Shown piece after piece: positions 39,316-49,653 of a stretch of DNA of 64,000 nucleotides. A program made the position numbers and the translations under genes. The stretch comes from Rhodoferax sp. TS-BS-61-7 (GTDB lineage Bacteria > Pseudomonadota > Gammaproteobacteria > Burkholderiales > Burkholderiaceae_C): positions 1-64,000 of the forward strand of contig NZ_PTQY01000001.1 in NCBI RefSeq assembly GCF_002943465.1, in the 5' to 3' direction. The notes below the pieces were generated by a model. It ran no database searches and was not told where the DNA came from. It was given only the letters and a program-made list of their open reading frames with translations. The first letter of the stretch is position 1. Each line of letters starts with the position of its first letter.

Positions 39316-39446
39316 AATTTTCTGGTTTATGGCGCACCAATAGGCCATACCAAGTGTTACACGGCTCGGAGCTTTCCGATTTTCCGTACTCAGCACTTCA
39401 TGTGCAAACAACTCCCAGGCCTTCTACAATTTTGCGCTGCTCGCCC

Positions 39447-40424
39447 CTATTGGGGAAGCAAATGGCGCTCTGCCAGCGTTTTCCCAATCGAGTCGGCGAG
39501 CTCATGCGGCTCAAACTTAGCCACGTAGGCATCCGCGCCTACGCTGCTAGCATGCCCCTCACTCGCGGTACCAGTCAATGACGAATACACGATCACGGGG
39601 ATACCCGCAAAGCGCGAATCCTGCTTGATGTTACGCGTCAGCGTGAATCCATCCATCTCGGGCATTTCCAGGTCGGTCAACACCAGGGCAACCTTGTCCC
39701 GGGCATGCTTACCCTGGGCAACAGCTTCACCATGCAGGCTGGCCAATCGGTCCCAAACCTCGCGCCCGTTTTTCAATGCAACGAACTGCACGCCCATGGC
39801 CTTCAGACTCTCCTCCACCAGCATGCGTGCCACCGCAGAGTCCTCCGCGACGAGCACCACCGAGCCCTCGGGCAAACGCAGTTTGGCAAGGCTGGAGTTT
39901 TTCTCTGCGTTGTTGTGAGCGCCTGGAAACACATCGCGCAGGATCTGCTCGACATCCAACACCTGAGCCAATCGGGAGTCCGGTGCGTCACCATCGATAC
40001 GTGCTACACCAGACAACAACACCGAGCTGCTACTGTCCGCCGCCAACAAGTGCTTCCATTCCAGTTGCACAATTTCGACGACTTCATCCACGAGAAACGC
40101 CTGAGTGGTACGTGCAAACTCGGTCACAAGCACAATCTTGGAGTCAGTTTGCGGGACACAACCAGCGAGGCCCGGGAGGTCAATTACTGGGATTAGCTGG
40201 CCACGCACGTTGGCGAGCCCCAAAGCGTGAGGTGGCGCATTCACAATGGACGTGATGTGAGGTGCCACCACGATTTCACGCACCTTGAATACGTTAATCC
40301 CGAACAATTCGCGTTGCTTGGAGTCCCGAGCCTCTCCCAGACGGAATAGCAACAACTCCAAACGACCACTGGCACTCTGGCCAGCTGCTTGCGAACCCTT
40401 ATCGATAGTGGAAGGAGTTTTCAT
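39447..40424 (-). CDS. cheV: Chemotaxis protein CheV (CheW-like domain plus response receiver)
   Basis: Protein of 325 aa. Residues about 20-165 form a CheW-like scaffold (INVFKVREIVVAP, LANVRGQLIPVIDL), and 195-320 a receiver domain with the phosphorylation site LTDLEMPEMDGF. Family knowledge: CheV couples receptors to CheA and its receiver tunes adaptation. No other chemotaxis gene is nearby. ATG at 40424 is preceded by AGGAA; it lies between two tRNA genes. Confidence 0.93.
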   Translation of the reverse strand: MKTPSTIDKGSQAAGQSASGRLELLLFRLGEARDSKQRELFGINVFKVREIVVAPHITSIVNAPPHALGLANVRGQLIPVIDLPGLAGCVPQTDSKIVLVTEFARTTQAFLVDEVVEIVQLEWKHLLAADSSSSVLLSGVARIDGDAPDSRLAQVLDVEQILRDVFPGAHNNAEKNSSLAKLRLPEGSVVLVAEDSAVARMLVEESLKAMGVQFVALKNGREVWDRLASLHGEAVAQGKHARDKVALVLTDLEMPEMDGFTLTRNIKQDSRFAGIPVIVYSSLTGTASEGHASSVGADAYVAKFEPHELADSIGKTLAERHLLPQ

Positions 40425-40556
40425 GGCAGTTCCTGCGTCAATAAACGGAAGAGACCCACCCGCCAGCTGCGCGCTTGGGGGGACACGATGCAAACATTAT
40501 TGCGCGTAGCGCACAACAATGCGACGAGGATTTGCAATGCAATTGCTAAGCAGAAA

Positions 40557-40585
40557 ACAAAAAAGGCTCACCGAGGTGAGCCTTT
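40557..40585 (-). terminator. Rho-independent terminator after tRNA-fMet/rplQ
   Basis: On the minus strand AAAGGCTCAC pairs without mismatch with GTGAGCCTTT around a 4-base loop, followed by TTTTTTGTTTTC. It lies 26 bases after the tRNA and so ends the ribosomal-protein transcript. Confidence 0.92.
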
Positions 40586-40611
40586 GCTGCCGTGGAATCC
40601 CACGTGTCTAT

Positions 40612-40688
<77 letters not shown>

Positions 40689-40707
40689 TCAAGACTTAAA
40701 TTATAAC

Positions 40708-41106
40708 CTATTCTGCCTTCGTTACTTCAGAAGTTTCAGAAACTTCTTCTGCACGATCCACCAGTTCGACCAACGCCATCGGCGCATTGTCGCCAACGCG
40801 AAAACCCATCTTCAAGATACGGGTATAGCCGCCTGGACGGGCTTTGAAACGTGGGCCCAACACGTCGAACAGCTTGGTCACGCTGTCGCGGTCACGCAGA
40901 CGGTCAAATGCCAGACGGCGATTGGCTACAGTGGCTTCTTTAGCCAAAGTGATCATGGGCTCCACAACGCGACGCAATTCCTTGGCCTTGGGGACCGTGG
41001 TCTTGATGACTTCGTGTTCGATCAACGAATTCATCATGTTGCGCAGCATTGCCAAGCGGTGTGAGCTTGTGCGGTTAAGTTTACGTAGTCCGTGTCCGTG
41101 ACGCAT
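40708..41106 (-). CDS. rplQ: 50S ribosomal protein L17
   Basis: 132 aa, starting [20 protein letters not shown], the invariable L17 start. The C-terminal tail after about residue 115 is acidic. Last protein gene of the alpha operon; 81 bp separate it from rpoA, with a perfect GAACCCC-TGT-GGGGTTC stem-loop at 41164-41180. Confidence 0.98.
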   Translation of the reverse strand: MRHGHGLRKLNRTSSHRLAMLRNMMNSLIEHEVIKTTVPKAKELRRVVEPMITLAKEATVANRRLAFDRLRDRDSVTKLFDVLGPRFKARPGGYTRILKMGFRVGDNAPMALVELVDRAEEVSETSEVTKAE

Positions 41107-41163
41107 GATAATTTTCCTTCAGTTTTTAGACAGGCAGCCGGATCAGGTACTGCCCGTGGCACG

Positions 41164-41180
41164 GAACCCCTGTGGGGTTC
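41164..41180 (-). promoter_or_regulatory. Stem-loop between rpoA and rplQ
   Basis: GAACCCC and GGGGTTC pair without mismatch around a 3-base loop, 8 bases after the rpoA stop codon. No T-run follows, so this looks like a processing or stability structure and not a terminator. Confidence 0.6.
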
Positions 41181-41187
41181 AATTCAA

Positions 41188-42177
41188 TTAACGTTTTTCC
41201 AGGGAAGCCGGAGGCCAGCTTTCCAGCTTCATTCCCAATGTCAGACCGCGAGAGGCCAACACTTCCTTGATTTCATTGAGCGACTTGCGACCCAGGTTAG
41301 GTGTCTTCAGCAGCTCATTCTCGGTGCGCTGAATCAGGTCACCGATGTAATAGATGTTTTCTGCTTTCAGGCAGTTGGCAGAACGCACGGTCAACTCCAG
41401 CTCGTCCACAGGACGCAACAGGATAGGATCGAACTGCGTATTGCCACGTGGTGCGGGGGAGTCGAATGCGGCCAGCTCGCTGCCTTCCAACTGCGCAAAC
41501 ACTGCCAGCTGCTCAACCAAAATCTTGGCCGATGCACGTACGGCGTCTTCTGCAGACACTGCACCGTTGGTTTCGATCTCGACGACCAGCTTATCCAAAT
41601 CGGTACGTTGCTCAACGCGAGCGCTTTCCACGGTGTAGCTGACGCGCTTCACGGGAGAAAACGATGCATCCAGAACAATGCGACCGATCGATTTGTTCGG
41701 CTCATCGGCGTAACGGCGCATGCTACCGGGTACATAACCACGGCCTTTTTCAACCTTGATCTGCATGTCCAGCTTGCCGCCGTGCGACAACGTAGCGATC
41801 ACATGCTCAGGATTGATGATTTCAACATCATGCGGCGTCTGGATATCCGCGGCGGTCACCACGCCTTCAGAATCCTTGCGCAGGCTCAAAGTCACTTCTT
41901 CACGGTTGTGGAGCTTGAACACCACACCCTTGAGGTTCAGAAGAATGTTAACCACATCTTCTTGCACGCCATCAATCGAAGAGTATTCATGCAGTACACC
42001 TGCGATGGTCACCTCGGTTGCTGCAAATCCAGGCATAGAGGACAACAGCACGCGACGCAGCGCGTTGCCCAGAGTATGACCGTAACCACGTTCAAACGGC
42101 TCCAGAGCAACTTTGGCGCGATTGATACCGGTCTGTTCAACGCTAATGGACTTGGGCTTCAGCAAACTATTTTGCAT
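41188..42177 (-). CDS. rpoA: RNA polymerase alpha subunit
   Basis: 329 aa, of normal length. The N-terminal domain ([22 protein letters not shown]) dimerises and assembles RNA polymerase. The C-terminal domain ([38 protein letters not shown]) contacts UP elements and activators. Located in the conserved rpsD-rpoA-rplQ order. Confidence 0.99.
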   Translation of the reverse strand: MQNSLLKPKSISVEQTGINRAKVALEPFERGYGHTLGNALRRVLLSSMPGFAATEVTIAGVLHEYSSIDGVQEDVVNILLNLKGVVFKLHNREEVTLSLRKDSEGVVTAADIQTPHDVEIINPEHVIATLSHGGKLDMQIKVEKGRGYVPGSMRRYADEPNKSIGRIVLDASFSPVKRVSYTVESARVEQRTDLDKLVVEIETNGAVSAEDAVRASAKILVEQLAVFAQLEGSELAAFDSPAPRGNTQFDPILLRPVDELELTVRSANCLKAENIYYIGDLIQRTENELLKTPNLGRKSLNEIKEVLASRGLTLGMKLESWPPASLEKR

Positions 42178-42231
42178 TCAAACTTCCTCTCAATACCCCC
42201 GACTCGTTACGTCAGTAAGGCTGGTGAAGCA

Positions 42232-42258
42232 CCTACATCGCGGTGCCCGCGACGTAGG
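42232..42258 (-). promoter_or_regulatory. Stem-loop between rpsD and rpoA
   Basis: A 12-bp stem around a 3-base loop: CCTACATCGCGG pairs with CCGCGACGTAGG. The only imperfect position is A-C on the plus strand, which is a G-U pair in the minus-strand mRNA. It lies 26 bases after the rpsD stop. Could protect or separate the rpsD and rpoA parts of the message. Confidence 0.65.
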
Positions 42259-42283
42259 AACGATTTCAACGACTCAGATGCTA

Positions 42284-42907
42284 TTAGCGTGAATACAGTT
42301 CGACGATCAACGATTCGTTGATGTCTGCGCCGAATTGGTCACGGTCGGGAACCGACTTGAATGTACCTTCTGCTTTGTCGAGGCTGACTTCAACCCAAGC
42401 AGGCATACCCACTTGTTGAGCCAACTGCAGTGCTTCAACAATACGATTCTGCTTCTTGGACTTGTCACGGACAGCGATCACATCACCAGCCTTGACCATG
42501 TAAGAAGGAATGTTGACGGGCTGACCATTCACGGTCATCGCCTTGTGGGACACCAACTGACGCGCTTCAGCGCGAGTCGAGCCAAATCCCATGCGATACA
42601 CCACGTTGTCCAAGCGGGACTCCAGCAAAGACATCAAGTTTGCACCTGTGTTGCCCTTGCGGCGATCAGCCTCAGCAAAGTAACGGCGGAACTGGCGCTC
42701 CAAAACGCCGTACATGCGCTTGACCTTCTGTTTTTCACGCAGTTGCAGACCGTAGTCAGAGGTACGTGCACCAGAAGTGCGGCCATGCTGACCCGGCTTG
42801 GAGTCGAACTTTGCCTTGTCGCCGATAGAACGACGTGCGCTCTTCAGGAACAGGTCGGTGCCTTCACGGCGAGAGAGTTTGGCCTTGGGGCCGAGATAGC
42901 GTGCCAC
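42284..42907 (-). CDS. rpsD: 30S ribosomal protein S4
   Basis: 207 aa, starting [20 protein letters not shown]. The S4 RNA-binding domain lies around 95-160 ([27 protein letters not shown]). It nucleates 16S rRNA assembly, and in enterobacteria represses the alpha operon. The protein has the zinc-independent N terminus, without the four Cys of zinc-binding S4. Confidence 0.98.
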   Translation of the reverse strand: MARYLGPKAKLSRREGTDLFLKSARRSIGDKAKFDSKPGQHGRTSGARTSDYGLQLREKQKVKRMYGVLERQFRRYFAEADRRKGNTGANLMSLLESRLDNVVYRMGFGSTRAEARQLVSHKAMTVNGQPVNIPSYMVKAGDVIAVRDKSKKQNRIVEALQLAQQVGMPAWVEVSLDKAEGTFKSVPDRDQFGADINESLIVELYSR

Positions 42908-42949
42908 TTGAACTTCCTTTTATGTCATCTGCCGCACAGAAATGCGGGA

Positions 42950-42971
42950 GCCGTCAACGGAAGTTGACGGC
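42950..42971 (-). promoter_or_regulatory. Stem-loop between rpsK and rpsD
   Basis: GCCGTCAAC and GTTGACGGC pair perfectly over 9 bp around a 4-base loop (TTCC in the mRNA), 18 bases after the rpsK stop. No T-run follows. Confidence 0.65.
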
Positions 42972-42989
42972 GGTGGGCTTGTTGATAAA

Positions 42990-43394
42990 TTAAATGCGGC
43001 GGCGCTTTTGAGGGCGGCAACCGTTGTGCGGCACAGGTGTCACATCAGCAATCATGTTGATGCGGATACCCAACGCAGCCAAGGCACGAACCGAAGACTC
43101 ACGACCAGGGCCTGGGCCCTTGATTTCGACGTCCAAGTTCTTGATACCTTGCTCAAGCGCAGCACGACCAGCCACTTCGGAAGCTACCTGGGCAGCAAAC
43201 GGTGTGGACTTGCGAGAGCCCTTGAAACCTTGACCACCCGACGAGGCCCAAGACAGTGCATTGCCCTGGCGATCGGTGATGGTAATGATGGTGTTGTTGA
43301 ACGACGCGTGCACGTGGGCGATACCGTCCGCAACGTTCTTGCGAACCTTCTTGCGAACGCGCTGTGCAGCGCTGTTGGAGGGAGCTTTTGCCAT
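42990..43394 (-). CDS. rpsK: 30S ribosomal protein S11
   Basis: 134 aa with the typical [18 protein letters not shown] and the [14 protein letters not shown] end. It forms the platform of the 30S subunit. Located 15 bp after rpsM. Confidence 0.98.
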   Translation of the reverse strand: MAKAPSNSAAQRVRKKVRKNVADGIAHVHASFNNTIITITDRQGNALSWASSGGQGFKGSRKSTPFAAQVASEVAGRAALEQGIKNLDVEIKGPGPGRESSVRALAALGIRINMIADVTPVPHNGCRPQKRRRI

Positions 43395-43409
43395 GTTGGT
43401 TTATCCCAA

Positions 43410-43775
43410 TTATTTCTTCAAGGACGCAGCAGCCTTACGCGGGCCTTTGCGAGTACGTGCGTTCGTGCGGGTACGCTGACCACGCATGGGCAAGCCACGA
43501 CGGTGGCGGAAGCCTCGGTAGCAACCGATGTCCATCAAACGCTTGATGTTCATGGTTGTCTCACGACGCAAATCACCCTCAATTGTAAACTGAGCGATTT
43601 GGTCGCGAATTTTCTCCAAGTCACCATCAGTCAAATCTTTGACTTTTTTGGAGTAAGCAATGCCGCAAGCTTCGCAAATTTTGCGAGCGCGAGTGCGACC
43701 GATACCAAAAATAGCTGTCAAGCCAATTTCAGAATGCTGATGCGGCGGAATGTTGATGCCAGCGATACGTGCCAT
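43410..43775 (-). CDS. rpsM: 30S ribosomal protein S13
   Basis: 121 aa starting [14 protein letters not shown], with [16 protein letters not shown] and the basic C-terminal tail that contacts tRNA and the subunit bridge. First gene of the alpha operon after rpmJ. Confidence 0.98.
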   Translation of the reverse strand: MARIAGINIPPHQHSEIGLTAIFGIGRTRARKICEACGIAYSKKVKDLTDGDLEKIRDQIAQFTIEGDLRRETTMNIKRLMDIGCYRGFRHRRGLPMRGQRTRTNARTRKGPRKAAASLKK

Positions 43776-43799
43776 TTTCGTCCTCTAAAACTCTTGCAA

Positions 43800-43913
43800 T
43801 TAACCCTGACGCTGCTTGTGACGTGGATCTGTACAGATCACACGCACAACGCCCTTGCGTCGGATAATTTTGCAGTTACGGCAAATTTTCTTGACCGAAG
43901 CCGAAACTTTCAT
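43800..43913 (-). CDS. rpmJ: 50S ribosomal protein L36
   Basis: 37 aa, short enough to be missed by automatic length cut-offs: [19 protein letters not shown], then [18 protein letters not shown]. The zinc ligands Cys11, Cys14, Cys27 and His32 are present, so this is the zinc-binding form. It sits between secY and rpsM; the 129 bp upstream contain no infA gene. Confidence 0.96.
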   Translation of the reverse strand: MKVSASVKKICRNCKIIRRKGVVRVICTDPRHKQRQG

Positions 43914-44042
43914 TTTCTTCTCCTAAAACTTTTCGCTCCGTTCCGACTTTGATTCGCGCGGAACATGCGCTCTAACTTGCTATCAAAACGAAGCTCGATC
44001 TGTTAAACCAGTCGCGCCCATTTTTACGGTGACTTACTTTTA

Positions 44043-45353
44043 TCAAGAAGCCTTGAAATTCGCCTTCTTGAGCAGCGATTCATACTGCTGCGACATCATG
44101 TAATTCTGGACCTGCGCCATAAAATCCATGGTGACAACAACAATAATCAGCAATGAAGTACCACCGAAATAGAATGGAACGTTGTACTTCAATATCAAAA
44201 ATTCAGGCAGCAAACACACGAAGGTGATGTAGATCGCCCCGGCCAGTGTCAAGCGCAGCAGAATTTTGTCAATGTATCGCGCAGTTTGATCACCAGGACG
44301 AATACCAGGAATAAACGCACCGCTCTTCTTCAGGTTGTCAGCTGTTTCGCGGCTGTTGAAAACCAATGCCGTATAGAAAAAGCAGAAAAACACAATCGCA
44401 GCGGCGTACAACATTACATACACGGGCTGACCTGGGCTCAACGTGCTGGAGATGTCTTTCAACCAGCGCATCGAGTCTCCGGAACTGAACCAGTTTGCGA
44501 TAGTCGCCGGCAACAGAATGATCGAGGAAGCAAAGATTGGCGGAATCACGCCTGCCATATTGAGCTTCAAAGGCAGGTGGGACGATTGACCACCATAGAC
44601 TTTGTTACCCACCTGGCGACGCGCATAGTTCACCAGAATCTTGCGCTGCCCACGCTCAACAAACACCACGAAGAACGTAACCAACATCACCAGGGCAACG
44701 ATCAGTAACGCCACAATGATGCTCATGGCCCCTGTCCGAACCAACTCCAGCAAACCACCCACAGCACTAGGAAGACCTGCAGCGATACCACCAAAAATCA
44801 GTATCGAAATGCCATTGCCCAAACCGCGCTCGGTGATTTGCTCACCCAACCACATCAGGAACATGGTGCCCGCTGTCAGCGTAACGACCGTTGTCATTCG
44901 GAAGCCAAAACCGGGTGCAATCACCAGTCCGGCAGATGCTTCTAACGCCATAGCGATGCCCAGAGACTGGAACAAAGCCAAACCTAGAGTGCCATACCGT
45001 GTGTACTGCGTGATCTTGCGGCGCCCAGCTTCACCTTCTTTTTTCAACTGCTCAAACGCCGGCAAGACGTATGTCAACAGCTGCATCACGATGGATGCCG
45101 AGATATACGGCATGATCCCCAACGCGAAGATTGTGAAACGGGACAGCGCACCACCAGAAAACATATTGAAAAGATTCAATATGCCGCCCTGCTGACCCTG
45201 AAACAGCTGTTGAAGCTGCAAAGGATCAATGCCAGGAACAGGAATGTGCGCCCCCAGGCGGTAAACCACCAGAGCGAGCAGCAAAAACACAAGCCGACGA
45301 CGCAGGTCGCCGAACTTACCCGTTTTTGCTGTTTGAGCCGCGTTTGTTGCCAC
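44043..45353 (-). CDS. secY: Preprotein translocase subunit SecY
   Basis: 436 aa with ten membrane helices; forms the protein-conducting channel with SecE and SecG. Start codon is GTG at 45353, giving [23 protein letters not shown] before the first helix. Conserved features are [15 protein letters not shown] and the [16 protein letters not shown] region. Follows rplO by 24 bp. Confidence 0.97.
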   Translation of the reverse strand: MATNAAQTAKTGKFGDLRRRLVFLLLALVVYRLGAHIPVPGIDPLQLQQLFQGQQGGILNLFNMFSGGALSRFTIFALGIMPYISASIVMQLLTYVLPAFEQLKKEGEAGRRKITQYTRYGTLGLALFQSLGIAMALEASAGLVIAPGFGFRMTTVVTLTAGTMFLMWLGEQITERGLGNGISILIFGGIAAGLPSAVGGLLELVRTGAMSIIVALLIVALVMLVTFFVVFVERGQRKILVNYARRQVGNKVYGGQSSHLPLKLNMAGVIPPIFASSIILLPATIANWFSSGDSMRWLKDISSTLSPGQPVYVMLYAAAIVFFCFFYTALVFNSRETADNLKKSGAFIPGIRPGDQTARYIDKILLRLTLAGAIYITFVCLLPEFLILKYNVPFYFGGTSLLIIVVVTMDFMAQVQNYMMSQQYESLLKKANFKAS

Positions 45354-45377
45354 TTGCTAACTTTCGCCTAAGCAAAC

Positions 45378-45809
45378 TTACGCAACGCTTCCGCCGGCTG
45401 CTTCAATGGCAGCCTTGGCACCAGCGGTCGCACCAATACCATTGAGTTTGACAGCCTTGGCAATCGCACCGGTATTGATAACCTTGACAACTTTGGCCAA
45501 CTGACCAACGAGGCCAGCTTGCTTCAGCGACAACAGGTCAACCTCAGCCAAGCCCAACGCTTCCAAAGCGGTCAGGGTAACTTCGGCATTAAATTGCAAC
45601 AAGTGCGACTTGAAACCGCGCTTGGGCAAACGGCGATGCATGGGCATCTGACCGCCCTCAAAGCCTACCTTGTGGTAACCACCAGAGCGGGATTTTTGAC
45701 CTTTGTGACCACGACCGGCGGTTTTACCCAAGCCAGAACCGATACCACGGCCCACGCGACGCTTCGCGTGTTTTGCCCCGTCAGCGGGCTTGATGTTATT
45801 GAGTTCCAT
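45378..45809 (-). CDS. rplO: 50S ribosomal protein L15
   Basis: 143 aa with the start [28 protein letters not shown] and ATG codons follow one another at 45815, 45812 and 45809; the last was chosen because AAAGG is then 6 bases away. The Gly/Arg-rich N terminus ([21 protein letters not shown]) is typical. Confidence 0.96.
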   Translation of the reverse strand: MELNNIKPADGAKHAKRRVGRGIGSGLGKTAGRGHKGQKSRSGGYHKVGFEGGQMPMHRRLPKRGFKSHLLQFNAEVTLTALEALGLAEVDLLSLKQAGLVGQLAKVVKVINTGAIAKAVKLNGIGATAGAKAAIEAAGGSVA

Positions 45810-45818
45810 CATCAACCT

Positions 45819-46001
45819 TTAGAGCACTTTGACCAGGTAGCTGATCTTGTTGATCATTCCGCGCACAGCAGGTGTGTCTTGCAACTCACTGGTGCTGTTG
45901 AGTTTGCGCAGACCCAAACCGCGCACAGTCGCACGGTGGGATTCTTTGGTGCCAATCGGGCTACGCACCAATTGGATCTTCACAGTTTGTTGTGTTGTCA
46001 T
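45819..46001 (-). CDS. rpmD: 50S ribosomal protein L30
   Basis: 60 aa: [20 protein letters not shown] followed by the [20 protein letters not shown] stretch common to L30. Its position between rpsE and rplO is the conserved spc order. Confidence 0.97.
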   Translation of the reverse strand: MTTQQTVKIQLVRSPIGTKESHRATVRGLGLRKLNSTSELQDTPAVRGMINKISYLVKVL

Positions 46002-46015
46002 TTTGAATTCCTCGA

Positions 46016-46540
46016 TTAGGCGAAGAGTTCTTCAACAGTCTTGCCGCGTTTGGCTGCAACTTCCGACGGTGTCGTAGACACAGAAAGCGCATCCAAAGTG
46101 GCACGAACCATGTTGTAGGGATTGGAAGAACCATGGCTCTTGGCCACGATATCAGTGATACCAACCACTTCAAACACTGCGCGCATTGGACCACCAGCAA
46201 TGATGCCGGTACCCTTGGGAGCCGGAGCCATCATGACGCTGGCTGCGCCGTGGTGACCCATCACCTTGTGGTGAATAGTGCCGTTTTTCAACGAAACCTT
46301 GAGCATGTTGCGACGGGCCTCTTCCATAGCCTTCTGCACTGCTGCAGGGACTTCTTTGGATTTGCCTTTGCCCATACCAATACGACCATCACCATCACCA
46401 ACCACGGTCAAAGCAGCAAAACCGAGAATACGGCCGCCCTTCACCACTTTGGTAACGCGATTGATCGCGATCATCTTTTCGCGCAGACCGTCCTCAGGAC
46501 CCTCGGCCTTACCTTGCATTTTTGCTTGAACTTTAGCCAT
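46016..46540 (-). CDS. rpsE: 30S ribosomal protein S5
   Basis: 174 aa with the double-stranded RNA-binding-like N-terminal part ([19 protein letters not shown]) and [20 protein letters not shown]. It acts in mRNA unwinding and decoding accuracy. Confidence 0.98.
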   Translation of the reverse strand: MAKVQAKMQGKAEGPEDGLREKMIAINRVTKVVKGGRILGFAALTVVGDGDGRIGMGKGKSKEVPAAVQKAMEEARRNMLKVSLKNGTIHHKVMGHHGAASVMMAPAPKGTGIIAGGPMRAVFEVVGITDIVAKSHGSSNPYNMVRATLDALSVSTTPSEVAAKRGKTVEELFA

Positions 46541-46557
46541 CTTTATTTCCGATCTGC

Positions 46558-46923
46558 TTAGAACTGCAAGCCAGCTTCACGCGCGGCATCTGCCAGCGCC
46601 TTGACGCGGCCGTGGTAGGCGAAGCCGGAGCGATCAAACGCAACCTTCTCCACACCAGCTGCCTTGGCTTTTTCTGCCACGCGCTTGCCAATGATCTGGG
46701 CTGCGGCGACGTTGCCGCCCTTGCCGCTTGCACCCAGGGACTTGCGCACTTCCGCTTCTGCAGTAGATGCACTTGCCAGCACCTTGCCACCGTCGCCAGA
46801 GATAACGCTGGCGTAGATGTGCAAGTTGGTGCGTGTCACTGTCAAACGTGCTACGCCTTGCGTTGCAATGCGGATGCGGGTTTGACGGGCTCTGCGAAGA
46901 CGCTGCTCTTTTTTGGTCAACAT
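46558..46923 (-). CDS. rplR: 50S ribosomal protein L18
   Basis: 121 aa, 5S rRNA-binding protein; [20 protein letters not shown] and [20 protein letters not shown] are typical. The N terminus [20 protein letters not shown] is basic. In spc order. Confidence 0.98.
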   Translation of the reverse strand: MLTKKEQRLRRARQTRIRIATQGVARLTVTRTNLHIYASVISGDGGKVLASASTAEAEVRKSLGASGKGGNVAAAQIIGKRVAEKAKAAGVEKVAFDRSGFAYHGRVKALADAAREAGLQF

Positions 46924-46934
46924 GTTGCAGCTCC

Positions 46935-47468
46935 TTATTTCTTCTTGGTTTCTTTGATCGTCACCTTCTCATCCGCATAACGGATGCCCTTGCCCTTGTA
47001 AGGCTCGGGAGGACGAATCGCACGAATCTCGGCTGCAATCTGGCCAACACGTTGGCGATCAGCACCCTTGATCAAGATTTCGGTCGGTGTGGGGGTAGCC
47101 ACAGTAATACCAGCGGGCATGTCCAGGTTGACAGGGTGGGAGTAACCCACAGCCAAATTCAACTTGTTGCCAGACGCTTGCGCCTTGTAACCCACACCAA
47201 TCAGGGTCAGCTTGCGCTCGAATCCCTTGGTCACACCAACCACCATATTGTTGACCAGCTGGCGGAAAGTGCCAGTCATTGCGTCAGCTTCACGGGATTC
47301 GTTGGCGGGCTGGAAGCTCAGCTTGCCAGCATCATTAGCGATATTCACCAGGCTGTTTTGAGCCAACTGCAGAGAGCCGCCAGTACCCTTCACGCTGATT
47401 TGATCAGCCTTGATGGACACCTCGACACCCGCAGGGATGGTGACAGGAAGTTTGCCTACACGGGACAT
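46935..47468 (-). CDS. rplF: 50S ribosomal protein L6
   Basis: 177 aa: [19 protein letters not shown] start, two repeated L6 folds, and the conserved [16 protein letters not shown] C-terminal motif ([16 protein letters not shown]). Binds near the sarcin-ricin loop. Confidence 0.98.
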   Translation of the reverse strand: MSRVGKLPVTIPAGVEVSIKADQISVKGTGGSLQLAQNSLVNIANDAGKLSFQPANESREADAMTGTFRQLVNNMVVGVTKGFERKLTLIGVGYKAQASGNKLNLAVGYSHPVNLDMPAGITVATPTPTEILIKGADRQRVGQIAAEIRAIRPPEPYKGKGIRYADEKVTIKETKKK

Positions 47469-47492
47469 TGTTTCTTACTCCTCAATGTAGTG

Positions 47493-47888
47493 TTAAGCGA
47501 CGTAGCACAGCACTTCGCCACCGACACCGGAGGCACGCGCTTTGCGATCAGTCATAACACCCTTGGGGGTGGTCACGATGGCAACGCCCAGTCCATTTTG
47601 GACTTGGGGAATTGCTTCGCTGCCACGGTACACGCGCAGGCCAGGGCGGCTCACACGCTCAATACGCTCGATCACAGGGCGACCGGCGTAATACTTCAGG
47701 GCGATTTCGAGCTCAGCCTTTCCACCTTCGGTAGAAACTTTGAAACCGTCAATGTAGCCTTCGTCTTTCAACACTTGGGCAATGGCAATCTTCACTTTGG
47801 AAGAAGGCACCGAGACAGTTGTCTTGGCAACCATTTGCGCATTGCGAATGCGTGTCAACAGATCGGCGATGGGATCACTCATACTCAT
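47493..47888 (-). CDS. rpsH: 30S ribosomal protein S8
   Basis: 131 aa: [20 protein letters not shown], with the C-terminal [16 protein letters not shown] stands 8 bases before the first of two close ATG codons. S8 binds 16S rRNA helix 21 and in enterobacteria autoregulates the spc operon. Confidence 0.98.
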   Translation of the reverse strand: MSMSDPIADLLTRIRNAQMVAKTTVSVPSSKVKIAIAQVLKDEGYIDGFKVSTEGGKAELEIALKYYAGRPVIERIERVSRPGLRVYRGSEAIPQVQNGLGVAIVTTPKGVMTDRKARASGVGGEVLCYVA

Positions 47889-47906
47889 GTTCGGTTCTCC
47901 TATCGC

Positions 47907-48212
47907 TTACCAGCTGGCCTTGACGATGCCGGGGATTTCACCAGCAAAGGCCATTTCACGAATCTTTGCACGTGCCAGACCGAAGTGCTGGAACGTTCCA
48001 CGGGGACGACCCGTAATGGAGCAGCGGTTACGCTGGCGTGTGGGGTTTGCGTTGCGGGGCAACTTTTGCAGACCCAAACGGGCTGCTGCGCGCTCTTCGT
48101 CAGAACGCTTTGCGTCACCTGCGATTGCCTTGAATTCCGCGTATTTTTTCGCGTACTTGGCAGCCAACTGATCACGCTTCAGCTCGCGCTGGATTAAAGC
48201 CATTTTAGCCAC
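47907..48212 (-). CDS. rpsN: 30S ribosomal protein S14
   Basis: 101 aa from a GTG start at 48212, preceded by GAGG, giving [20 protein letters not shown]; the next ATG would drop only three residues. The end [20 protein letters not shown] is typical. This is the long form without the zinc-binding Cys cluster. Confidence 0.96.
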   Translation of the reverse strand: MAKMALIQRELKRDQLAAKYAKKYAEFKAIAGDAKRSDEERAAARLGLQKLPRNANPTRQRNRCSITGRPRGTFQHFGLARAKIREMAFAGEIPGIVKASW

Positions 48213-48220
48213 AGGTGACC

Positions 48221-48760
48221 TCAATTCTTGAACGGGAAACGGAAACCAGCGAGGAGAGCCTTGCACTCTTCGTCAGTCTTAGCCGTTGTGGTGATGCTGA
48301 TATTGAGACCGCGCAAGGCATCTACCTTGTCGTACTCAATTTCAGGGAAAATGATCTGCTCTTTCACGCCGATGTTGTAGTTGCCACGACCATCGAACGC
48401 ACGACCAGAAATACCACGGAAGTCACGAACGCGAGGCAAAGCCACGGTCACGAAACGATCCAAAAATTCGTACATTTGAACGCCACGCAGGGTAACCATG
48501 CAGCCAATAGCTTGGTTTTCGCGGATCTTGAAACCAGCGATAGCTTTTTTGGACTTGGTCACCACAGGCTTCTGGCCTGCAATTTTGGTCAGGTCGCTCA
48601 CGGCGTTATCCATAACCTTCTTGTCGGCAACCGCTTCGCTCACACCCATGTTCAGGGTGATTTTGGTCAAGCGGGGCACTTGCATGGGCGAGGTGTAACC
48701 AAACTTGGTTGTCAGCTCAGCTGCCACTTTTTCGCGGTAGTGTTGTTGGAGACGTGCCAT
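48221..48760 (-). CDS. rplE: 50S ribosomal protein L5
   Basis: 179 aa; binds 5S rRNA with L18. Typical stretches are [20 protein letters not shown] and [20 protein letters not shown]. Confidence 0.98.
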   Translation of the reverse strand: MARLQQHYREKVAAELTTKFGYTSPMQVPRLTKITLNMGVSEAVADKKVMDNAVSDLTKIAGQKPVVTKSKKAIAGFKIRENQAIGCMVTLRGVQMYEFLDRFVTVALPRVRDFRGISGRAFDGRGNYNIGVKEQIIFPEIEYDKVDALRGLNISITTTAKTDEECKALLAGFRFPFKN

Positions 48761-48762
48761 GC

Positions 48763-49083
48763 TTATGCCACCTTGATTTCTTCGCCGCTGGACTTGTAAA
48801 CGCGAACGCGTTTGCCGTCAGCGAGCACCTTGATACCAACACGGTCAGCCTTGCCAGTCGCGGCATTGAAAATTGCCACGTTGGATTGGTGAATAGGCAT
48901 GGTCTTTTCAACGATGCCGCCGGTTGTGCCCTTCATGGGATTTGGCTTGGTGTGCTTTTTCACCAAGTTGATACCATCGACAACCACGTGAGAGTCGTCT
49001 TTGCGCAGGGAGATCACTCCGCGCTTACCCTTATCGCGACCTGCGATAACGATGACTTCGTCGCCTTTGCGAATCTTGTTCAT
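48763..49083 (-). CDS. rplX: 50S ribosomal protein L24
   Basis: 106 aa with a KOW motif at the N terminus ([19 protein letters not shown]) and [18 protein letters not shown]. Early assembly protein of the large subunit. Two bases separate it from rplE. Confidence 0.98.
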   Translation of the reverse strand: MNKIRKGDEVIVIAGRDKGKRGVISLRKDDSHVVVDGINLVKKHTKPNPMKGTTGGIVEKTMPIHQSNVAIFNAATGKADRVGIKVLADGKRVRVYKSSGEEIKVA

Positions 49084-49092
49084 GGCGGGTCC

Positions 49093-49461
49093 TTACAAAA
49101 CTTCAGGAGCCAAAGACACGATCTTCATGAACTTTTCAGTGCGCAGTTCGCGCGTCACTGGTCCAAAGATGCGGGTGCCAATAGGCTCCAACTTGGCGTT
49201 GAGCAACACTGCTGCGTTGCCGTCGAATTTCACCAAAGAACCGTCGCCACGGCGGATGCCCTTGGCAGTACGAACCACCACAGCACTGTAAACCTCGCCT
49301 TTTTTGACGCGGCCACGGGGAGCGGCTTCTTTGATGCTAACTTTGATGATGTCGCCAACACTTGCATAGCGACGCTTAGAACCACCCAGCACCTTGATGC
49401 ACAGGACGGACTTAGCGCCGGTGTTGTCGGCAACTTCCAATCGAGATTCAGTTTGGATCAT
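49093..49461 (-). CDS. rplN: 50S ribosomal protein L14
   Basis: 122 aa starting [19 protein letters not shown], with [13 protein letters not shown] near the end. It is the first gene of this ribosomal cluster; the usual preceding genes rpsQ, rpmC and rplP are absent and glpD is next, so the S10 operon lies elsewhere. The 192-bp upstream gap should contain the promoter, but no convincing -35/-10 pair was picked out by eye. Confidence 0.97.
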   Translation of the reverse strand: MIQTESRLEVADNTGAKSVLCIKVLGGSKRRYASVGDIIKVSIKEAAPRGRVKKGEVYSAVVVRTAKGIRRGDGSLVKFDGNAAVLLNAKLEPIGTRIFGPVTRELRTEKFMKIVSLAPEVL

Positions 49462-49653
49462 TTCAATATTCCCAACTTGCACCAGAAGATCGCATTTGCC
49501 ACTGCGGCACACACTATCAACCAGTCAGTCTTGGGCCCGCTGTCTGCAACACGAACCACTCGCGCTGCATCCATTTGGGCAGAACCTTCATACTTTTTCA
49601 AGCGAAGCCCACGATTGTGCACCCGCTTTCCCGCTTCGTCAACACCTTTTTAC

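Noticed and set aside
43914..44042. Possible infA gene between secY and rpmJ.
   Set aside because: The 129 bp contain no frame of about 72 codons and no IF1-like sequence.
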